A stretch of 15,491 nucleotides of DNA from CAYWHE01 sp964458125 (GTDB lineage Bacteria; Bacteroidota; Bacteroidia; AKYH767-A; OLB10): positions 1-15,491 of the forward strand of contig CAYWHE010000084.1 of NCBI GenBank assembly GCA_964458125.1. The letters are read 5' to 3'. Below the pieces are notes generated by a model, which searched no databases, had not been told where the DNA came from, and saw only the letters and a list, made by a program, of their open reading frames with translations. Positions 6,592 through 12,949 of this stretch are shown here, piece by piece. Both the position numbers and the translations under genes were made by a program. The number at the start of each line of letters is the position of its first letter. The stretch's first letter is position 1.

Positions 6592-8232
6592 CTAAGCACC
6601 ATGCTCCTTAACGATTTTACTAAGCCATTTGATCATCATTAAAATGATAACAGCCGTAGCCAGCGCCAGCACAAAATTAACCAGGAAAAAATTCGCCTTA
6701 TGATCATAACCATCCCAGAGGGATGCTAAAACACCACTAAGTTTATTTCCTATTGAAGTAGACAGGAACCAGCCCCCCATCATCAAAGCGGTTAAACGTG
6801 GAGGACTTAATTTAGAGACCAGGGACAAGGCCATTGGGCTCAGGCATAGTTCTCCTACTGTGATTACCCCATAGCAGGCAATCAGCCAGGCCATGGAACT
6901 TTTTTCGGCTCCGTTATGGCTGAACCAGGCTGCGGAAACCATCACAAGCGTCGATAAGGCGGTGATAAATAATCCGTAAAATATTTTCCATGGCGTTGAA
7001 GGTTCCCTTTTTCTTCGTTTCAGAAAGGCAAAGAAAGCGACTATCAACGGTGTCAAAGCCACCACCCAGAAGGGGTTAACCGACTGGAAAAGTTCCGTCG
7101 AAACCAGGTTGACGCTTTCTCCTTCCTTTGGGGTGATGTCGCTGCCTGCATTTTTAAAATAGAGCGGATAAGCTAGTTCCTTCACTGGTTTGCCATCCGG
7201 TTCGCGCTCTATTCGGAATTGTTCATCGGCAACGGGTACGGAGTCCCTGACAAATCTGACTTCCTGGACCACGCCGAGAACCTTGGCCGGTTTCACCAAC
7301 ACTTCCGGTATATTCCGGTTGGTATAACTTTCGGCCCAGGTAGTCAGGGCCGTTCCGTTTTGTTTAAATATGGCCCAAAATACAATTGCCACGGCAAAAA
7401 CCGAGAGCAAGGCAGCCAATTGACGTTTATCTTCCGCGCTGGCCCTGACCACCAGGGAAACATAGAAAATGGTAATGGGTAATGCCCCCATGATAAAGGC
7501 ATCTGTGGAATCGCTGCCGAATATGTTTCCGGGCAAAATCCAACCGATATAACCTGCTACAAAGGCCGGAAACAGAACAATGCTGAATATTTTCGCCAGG
7601 GACATATCCTCCGGTTTGGTTGGTTTACGGACATCAGCATGGGCGTAATGTTTATGACCGGCCCAGAAAATCAGGACACCGATAAACATTCCGATACCGG
7701 CGGCAAAGAAGGCATGTCCCCAGCTAAAGGTATTGCGCAGGTAAGCGCCGAAAAAATTGCAAATAAAGGCACCCACATTGATCCCCATATAAAAAATATT
7801 ATAACCTGAATCCTTCAGCCCCTTGTATTCAGGATCGTTATATACGTTTCCAAGAATAGTTGAAATATTGGGCTTGAAGAAACCATTGCCAATAATGATC
7901 AGCAGGAGTGAAATATAGAAGGCCGGCATTCCTGGCAAAGCCAGTCCGCAATAACCTAAACCCATTAAAATACCACCCAGGGTTATGGAAAGGCGGTAAC
8001 CCAGGGTCCGGTCGGCCAGCAAGCCGCCAATAAAGGGAGTCAGGTATACCAGTGCGATAAAGGTTCCGAAAATATCCGAGGCCTCCTTCCTGTTCATGGC
8101 CAGTCCCCCTTTCTGGGTATCGGTCATGTACAGAAAAAATATTCCGAGCATCAGGTAAAAGCCAAAACGCTCCCACATCTCGGATAAAAAAAGATAAAAC
8201 AGTGCCCGTGGATGCTTTTTTCGTTCGCTCAT
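6592..8232 (-). CDS. POT-family proton-coupled oligopeptide symporter
   Basis: This is a 546-residue member of the POT/PTR2 group of the major facilitator superfamily, which imports di- and tripeptides with protons across the inner membrane. The proton-coupling motif ExxERF is at residues 18-23 in helix 1 (SEMWERFGFY). Other family marks are GGLLADRTLGYR (69-80) after helix 2, GNGFFKPNISTILG (115-128), FYMGINVGAF (147-156), and SPMALSLVSKLSPPRL (465-480) in the C-terminal half. The spacing of hydrophobic segments fits at least twelve helices. Unlike E. coli DtpA, there is a long polar insertion, about residues 300-384, before NPFWVVALTPLI. It follows mfd on the same strand after 58 nt. The start at 8232 is the first good ATG and places the ExxERF motif at the expected distance from the N-terminus. 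Confidence 0.95.
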   Translation of the reverse strand: MSERKKHPRALFYLFLSEMWERFGFYLMLGIFFLYMTDTQKGGLAMNRKEASDIFGTFIALVYLTPFIGGLLADRTLGYRLSITLGGILMGLGYCGLALPGMPAFYISLLLIIIGNGFFKPNISTILGNVYNDPEYKGLKDSGYNIFYMGINVGAFICNFFGAYLRNTFSWGHAFFAAGIGMFIGVLIFWAGHKHYAHADVRKPTKPEDMSLAKIFSIVLFPAFVAGYIGWILPGNIFGSDSTDAFIMGALPITIFYVSLVVRASAEDKRQLAALLSVFAVAIVFWAIFKQNGTALTTWAESYTNRNIPEVLVKPAKVLGVVQEVRFVRDSVPVADEQFRIEREPDGKPVKELAYPLYFKNAGSDITPKEGESVNLVSTELFQSVNPFWVVALTPLIVAFFAFLKRRKREPSTPWKIFYGLFITALSTLVMVSAAWFSHNGAEKSSMAWLIACYGVITVGELCLSPMALSLVSKLSPPRLTALMMGGWFLSTSIGNKLSGVLASLWDGYDHKANFFLVNFVLALATAVIILMMIKWLSKIVKEHGA

Positions 8233-8262
8233 AAATTTCTTTTTCGCTAAAGTAGAATTTGT

Positions 8263-8290
8263 CCGGCAATAGTATAAAAAAAATTACCGG
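8263..8290 (-). repeat. Inverted repeat immediately after the mfd stop
   Basis: Read on the minus strand, CCGGTAA and TTGCCGG pair with one G-U wobble around a 14-nt loop that holds a run of eight T. It begins right after the mfd stop codon, in the 58-nt gap before the peptide symporter gene. The T run is in the loop and not after the stem, so it is not a standard intrinsic terminator. It may be a weak attenuating hairpin or chance. Confidence 0.2.
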
Positions 8291-11200
8291 TCAGTCCCGG
8301 GGCCTGACGGTCTTCAATATAATATCCAGCAACCTGTTGGCCTCTTCCACCGACTGCACTGGCGTAAGGGAAAGGGATAACTTTCCTTTTTCCTCCTTCA
8401 GCTGACATTGCCGGGGGTTCTGTTGCACGTACTGCAGGATTTGACGGAACACCCCTGACTGAAAGAAAGCCGATTCAGGATTGCTGACAAAATATACTTT
8501 TAACCGGTGGTTTTTGAGTATGATTTTTTCAAATCCAAGTTCCTTTGATTTCCATCTTAACCGGATGGTGTTGAAAAGTTCCTGTACCTGATGCGGAACC
8601 AATCCAAACCGGTCGAGCAGCCCCCTTTCAAATTTCTGAAGTGCAGCTTCATTTTCCAGGTCATCCAGTTCCTTATACAAACTCAGACGTTCTGTAATAT
8701 TCTCCACATAATAGGAAGGAATGAGCAATTCCAGATCCGTATCAATCTGGCAGTCATAAACAAATTGTTCATTTTCCGCAGCGGGGAACAGATCTTTGAA
8801 ATCGGTATCCTTTAATTCCCGGATGGCTTCATCCAGTATTTTATGATACATGTCGAACCCGATTTCCGAAATAAAGCCGCTTTGTTCTCCGCCCAACAGG
8901 TTGCCGGCACCCCTGATGTCCAGGTCGCGCATGGCAATGTTAAATCCGCTGCCCAGGTCCGAAAATTCTTCAATGGCTTTTAACCGCTGACGCGCCTCCT
9001 GTGTTAAAACGGAAAAAGCCGGACAAAGCAGGTAACAGAATGCCTTTTTATTGGAACGACCGACCCGTCCCCGCATCTGGTGAAGATCACTCAACCCGAA
9101 ATTCTGGGCCTGATTGATGATAATCGTATTGGCATTGGAAATATCGAGTCCCGATTCAATGATAGTTGTGGCAACCAGCACATCGGCATGCCCCTCGATA
9201 AACTCCATCAGCCTGTTTTCCAGTTGCTCGCCTTCCATTTGCCCGTGCCCCACAACCACCCGGGCATCCGGGCAAAGTTTTTTCACCAGGTCGGCCATTT
9301 CGTGAATATTCTGAACACGGTTGTGTACAAAGAACACCTGTCCCCCCCGGCTTATTTCATACTGAATGGCATCCCGGATGATGACTTCATTAAAAATGTG
9401 CAACTCAGTTGTGATGGGATACCGGTTGGGAGGAGGAGTGGTAATGATCGACAGGTCACGGGCTCCCATCAGTGAAAACTGGAGGGTTCTTGGAATGGGC
9501 GTGGCTGTCAGAGTCAATGTATCCACGTTGACTTTGCGGGCCTTGATTTTTTCCTTTGCAGCGACGCCAAATTTTTGCTCCTCATCAATGATTAAAAGAC
9601 CGAGATCCTTAAACACGATATCCTTACTCAGCAGCCTGTGGGTTCCAATCAGGATATCGGATTTGCCTTCCTGTAAATTTTTCAGCGTCTGTGTTTGCTG
9701 GGCGGAGGATCGGAACCGGTTGATATAATCCACCCGGCAGGGGAGATTTTTCAACCGTTCAGAAAACGTTTTATAATGCTGTAGGGCCAGTATGGTCGTT
9801 GGAACGAGCACAGCCACCTGTTTCCCGTCAGTGACCGCTTTAAAGGCTGCCCTGATGGCTATCTCCGTCTTACCAAAACCCACATCCCCGCATATCAGCC
9901 GGTCCATCGGGTAATCCTTCTCCATATCCGATTTCACATCAAGTGTTGACCTGACCTGGTCAGGCGTATCTTCATAAATAAAGGAAGCTTCCAGTTCATT
10001 CTGCAAATATGTATCCGGAGAAAAAGCAAATCCATGTTGTGCTTTTCGTTTGGCATACAAGGCAATCAGGTCTTTGGCGATATCCTTTACTTTTTTCTTG
10101 GTTTTCGACTTTAACGTGGCCCAGGCCGTGCCACCCAGTTTATGAAGGGCCGGTTCCTTTCCTTCACTGCTGACAAAACGGGAAATACGGTGCAGGGAAT
10201 GAATACTGATATAAAGAACATCATTGTCTTTATAAATTAACCTGATGGCCTCCTGGGGAGTACCATTCACATCAATCTTTTCAAGTCCGGCGAATCTCCC
10301 GATACCATGATCAATATGCGTAATGTAATCACCCGGTTTGAGTTTGCTGATTTCCTTTAAGGTCAGCGCCTGGCTTTTGCTGTAATTCTTTCTGAGACGG
10401 AAGCGGTGATACCGGTCAAATATCTGGTGATCGGTGTAACAGGCCAGTTTCAGGTCCGGTTCGATGAAGCCTTCATGCAGGGAAAGAAGGATGGGATAAA
10501 AAGTGAAGGGATGTTTTTGCAGTCTGGCCCTGGCTGCCAGATCATCAAAAATAGCATAAATCCGTTCTACCTGCCGGGCCGTATCGGAAAAAATGATATT
10601 GGTAAAGGATTTCTCATTGTTACTGATAAAATCCCTGGTCAATAAATCGAAATTTTTATTAAATGAAGGCTGGGGCTGGTGATGATAAAACAGGGTTATT
10701 TCAGATTTCATGTAGCGTTTATGGCCCCATTCCACCAGCCTGAATTTTTCAAGTGATTGTTTAAAATCGGACGGGCTGTCGAAATGTTCATGTGGTAGCC
10801 TGAGGGAATCTTCATCCCGTTCTTTCAGGGTTAGAACGTCATCCAGGCCTGTTTTTTCATAAGCGACCTCCATCAGTTCCATGGAATAGGCCAGTTCTCC
10901 TGCATATAAAATGGTTTCCGGGCTGATAAAGCTTAGAAAGGATTCGTGTTCCTCCTCAACAAGCTTTTTCTGAACATTGGGTATAATGGTGATATGCTGG
11001 AGGTACTGTTCCGAGAGCTGGGAGCCGGGATCAAAAGCGCGGATGGAACCGACTTTATTTCCGGTAAACTCCATGCGGTAGGGCATATCGTTTGCAAAGG
11101 AAAAAATATCCACTATGCCTCCGCGGACTGCAAACTCCCCGGCTTCCGCAACAAAATCGACACGGCTAAAATCGTTCTCTTCCAAAAAATCTGTGATGAA

Positions 11201-11665
11201 CTCCATGGAGAGCAGATCACCCACCCGGGCTTCCATGGTGTTGCGGGCCAGGTGCTGACGTGTGACTACACGCTCCTGAATGGCTTCCACATAGGAAACC
11301 ACCAGGACCGGTGAAGTTGATTTGGAAATCCGGCTTAATACCTCGGCTCGTTCGAGGACCGCTCCGGGATCTGGTTCATGGATGGAATACGATTTCTTAA
11401 AGGAAGAGGGAAAAAAGTGAAGGTTACTTTCTCCCAGCAGGTTTTCCATATCATTCAGGAAATAGGCTGATGATTCCCTGTCAGGCAGGATAAACAAGGC
11501 ATGATGAGGATGTTCTAACTGCAAAGCCGTAATGATGAGGGCAGGAGATGAGCCCACAGTTCCGTCCAGGTGAATGCTTCCTGGTCCGGGAAGGCTGATG
11601 ATCCGAAGAGCAGCTCGCGTGTTGTCCTGGTTCCTGAAAAGTTGGATGAGCTCTTCCGTCTTCAT
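8291..11665 (-). CDS. mfd: Transcription-repair coupling factor Mfd
   Basis: Mfd removes RNA polymerase stalled at DNA lesions and recruits UvrA, starting transcription-coupled repair. At 1124 residues it is full length. The N-terminal UvrB-like region (about 1-340) contains FLEENDFSRVDFVAEAGEFAV-type sequence, RGGIVDIFSF and the end of the UvrA-contact module. The RNA polymerase-binding CarD/TRCF domain starts at about 442 (LKPGDYITHIDHGIGRFAGL). The translocase has Walker A GDVGFGKTE (593-601), the DEEQ box (694-697), TATPIPRTL (720-728), and motif VI QMRGRVGR (863-870), the RecG/Mfd-type arrangement. The TRCF C-terminal domain covers about 975-1075. Start choice is clear: ATG at 11665. It lies 64 nt after fbp and 58 nt before the peptide symporter, all on the minus strand, so read-through transcription is likely. 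Confidence 0.98.
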   Translation of the reverse strand: MKTEELIQLFRNQDNTRAALRIISLPGPGSIHLDGTVGSSPALIITALQLEHPHHALFILPDRESSAYFLNDMENLLGESNLHFFPSSFKKSYSIHEPDPGAVLERAEVLSRISKSTSPVLVVSYVEAIQERVVTRQHLARNTMEARVGDLLSMEFITDFLEENDFSRVDFVAEAGEFAVRGGIVDIFSFANDMPYRMEFTGNKVGSIRAFDPGSQLSEQYLQHITIIPNVQKKLVEEEHESFLSFISPETILYAGELAYSMELMEVAYEKTGLDDVLTLKERDEDSLRLPHEHFDSPSDFKQSLEKFRLVEWGHKRYMKSEITLFYHHQPQPSFNKNFDLLTRDFISNNEKSFTNIIFSDTARQVERIYAIFDDLAARARLQKHPFTFYPILLSLHEGFIEPDLKLACYTDHQIFDRYHRFRLRKNYSKSQALTLKEISKLKPGDYITHIDHGIGRFAGLEKIDVNGTPQEAIRLIYKDNDVLYISIHSLHRISRFVSSEGKEPALHKLGGTAWATLKSKTKKKVKDIAKDLIALYAKRKAQHGFAFSPDTYLQNELEASFIYEDTPDQVRSTLDVKSDMEKDYPMDRLICGDVGFGKTEIAIRAAFKAVTDGKQVAVLVPTTILALQHYKTFSERLKNLPCRVDYINRFRSSAQQTQTLKNLQEGKSDILIGTHRLLSKDIVFKDLGLLIIDEEQKFGVAAKEKIKARKVNVDTLTLTATPIPRTLQFSLMGARDLSIITTPPPNRYPITTELHIFNEVIIRDAIQYEISRGGQVFFVHNRVQNIHEMADLVKKLCPDARVVVGHGQMEGEQLENRLMEFIEGHADVLVATTIIESGLDISNANTIIINQAQNFGLSDLHQMRGRVGRSNKKAFCYLLCPAFSVLTQEARQRLKAIEEFSDLGSGFNIAMRDLDIRGAGNLLGGEQSGFISEIGFDMYHKILDEAIRELKDTDFKDLFPAAENEQFVYDCQIDTDLELLIPSYYVENITERLSLYKELDDLENEAALQKFERGLLDRFGLVPHQVQELFNTIRLRWKSKELGFEKIILKNHRLKVYFVSNPESAFFQSGVFRQILQYVQQNPRQCQLKEEKGKLSLSLTPVQSVEEANRLLDIILKTVRPRD

Positions 11666-11729
11666 GTAAAAATAAGTCGAACCCGGAGATTCGTTCCTTT
11701 ATTGGGTTTCAGCGATTCACCCGGATGGA

Positions 11730-12752
11730 TTACACCGTTTCGGCAGAAAACCTGGTCATGAACTCTTCCGCAACTTCAACCATTTCATTTGAACCAATGA
11801 AAATGGGTGTACGTTGGTGCAGGGTTTTGGGCTGAATATCCAGTATACGGTTAAAACCATCTGATGCCTTGCCGCCGGCCTGTTCAGCAATATAGGCCAG
11901 TGGATTGCATTCGTACAGCAAACGTAACTTTCCCTTGGGCGATTTGGAGGTGGAAGGATAAATATATATGCCGCCTTTCAGCAGGTTCCGGTGAAAATCA
12001 GCCACCAGGGATCCGATATACCGCGAGGAGTAGGGTCGGTTGGTGGCTGGGTCCTCCACCTGGCAATGTTTGATATATTTTTTAACTCCTTCCGGAAAAT
12101 GAACATAATTTCCTTCATTGATACTGTATAACGAACCTGTTTTAGGAATGATGATATCCGGATGAGATAAACAAAACTCGCCAATGGAGGGATCCAGCGT
12201 AAATCCGTTCACGCCCCGCCCGGTCGTGTAAACCAGCATGGTGGATGATCCGTAGGTAATGTATCCGGCGGCAACCTGTTCTGTTCCTTTCTGCAGAAAA
12301 TCACTAAGTTCAACCGTTCCGGAAAGGGAGGTGCGTCGGTAAATGGAAAATATGGTTCCAATGGAAACATTCACATCAATATTGGAGGAACCATCCAGCG
12401 GATCTATGGCAATGACATATTTGGCATTCTTGGAAACCTCGCCGTCAATATGAACCATATCCTCATTTTCTTCCGAAGCAACAGCACAGCATTCTCCACC
12501 GTACCGAAGGGCTGAAATGAACTGGTCATTGGCAAAAACATCCAGTTTTTTAACAGACTCACCCTGAATATTAACTGAGCCTATATCTCCCAGAATATCT
12601 ACCAGTCCGGCTTTATTCACCTCCCGGTTCACTATTTTGGCTGCAATGCCGATATCGCGCAAGAGCCTTGAAAGTTCACCTTTGGCATAGGGAAAATCGG
12701 CCTGTCTTTCGATAATGAACTGTCCCAGCGTAATTGCCCTCTTTTTGTTCAT
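11730..12752 (-). CDS. fbp: Class I fructose-1,6-bisphosphatase
   Basis: The enzyme hydrolyses fructose 1,6-bisphosphate to fructose 6-phosphate in the cytoplasm, the committed step of gluconeogenesis. The 340-residue protein matches the usual length of the class I family. Metal and active-site motifs are visible: EEN at 94-97 region, DPLDGSSNIDVN starting at Asp117 with Asp120, NRPYSSRYIGSLVADFHR (238-255), and GKLRLLYECNPLAYIAEQAGG-type sequence with Glu281. The reading frame stays open upstream to 12875, but those 41 extra codons do not look like the family. ATG at 12752 gives MNKKRAITLGQFI, the expected N-terminus, so I start there. It is divergent from icmF, and mfd follows after 64 nt. 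Confidence 0.96.
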   Translation of the reverse strand: MNKKRAITLGQFIIERQADFPYAKGELSRLLRDIGIAAKIVNREVNKAGLVDILGDIGSVNIQGESVKKLDVFANDQFISALRYGGECCAVASEENEDMVHIDGEVSKNAKYVIAIDPLDGSSNIDVNVSIGTIFSIYRRTSLSGTVELSDFLQKGTEQVAAGYITYGSSTMLVYTTGRGVNGFTLDPSIGEFCLSHPDIIIPKTGSLYSINEGNYVHFPEGVKKYIKHCQVEDPATNRPYSSRYIGSLVADFHRNLLKGGIYIYPSTSKSPKGKLRLLYECNPLAYIAEQAGGKASDGFNRILDIQPKTLHQRTPIFIGSNEMVEVAEEFMTRFSAETV

Positions 12753-12771
12753 GATTAATTTTTTCGGACTG

Positions 12772-12801
12772 CAAAGATCGTAAAAAAAGCCTTTCTGCCA
12801 A
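12772..12801 (-). promoter_or_regulatory. Possible Bacteroidota-type promoter of fbp
   Basis: On the minus strand, GATCTTTG (12779-12772) differs from the TAnnTTTG -7 consensus at one base. TTGG (12801-12798) lies 18 nt upstream as a possible -33 element. The -7 box is about 20 nt before the chosen fbp start, which supports ATG at 12752 over the longer frame. The match is modest. Confidence 0.3.
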
Positions 12802-12881
12802 GCCTGAGAAATGAATCCGTGAACCGTATCCGGAATTTCCATGCCCGGGATCAGTACGTTGGGGCATAAGGTCAATTTCAG

Positions 12882-12913
12882 CCGGAGAGGATGCGTATAG
12901 ACTTTCTCTCCGG
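12882..12913. repeat. Perfect 8-bp inverted repeat in the fbp-icmF divergent region
   Basis: Arms ccggagag (12882-12889) and ctctccgg (12906-12913) match perfectly around a 16-nt spacer. The right arm ends 8 nt before the -7 box of icmF, so the repeat covers the place where the -33 element would lie. That position suits a repressor or activator site controlling icmF, or both divergent genes. A hairpin in RNA is less likely because transcription of either gene would begin outside it. Confidence 0.42.
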
Positions 12914-12921
12914 AATTTAGC

Positions 12922-12929
12922 TAAATTTG
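12922..12929 (+). promoter_or_regulatory. -7 promoter element of icmF
   Basis: TAAATTTG fits the Bacteroidota TAnnTTTG -7 consensus exactly and lies 20 nt upstream of the icmF ATG at 12950. No convincing -33 TTG is present at the usual distance; that position is within the inverted repeat, which would fit activator dependence. Transcription would start near 12936, leaving a very short leader with no room for a riboswitch. Confidence 0.42.
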
Positions 12930-12949
12930 TATGCTTAAATTGTTTAAAT

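Noticed and set aside
7838..8269. 143-codon minus-strand frame overlapping the N-terminus of the peptide symporter
   Set aside because: The overlapping frame carries the ExxERF and PTR2 motifs, so this one is a shadow.
12753..12875. 41-codon N-terminal extension of fbp
   Set aside because: The frame is open but the added sequence does not match class I phosphatases, and a candidate promoter lies inside it.
12753..12949. Cobalamin riboswitch upstream of the B12-dependent icmF
   Set aside because: No B12-box-like element is seen, and the predicted leader after the -7 box is only a few bases long.
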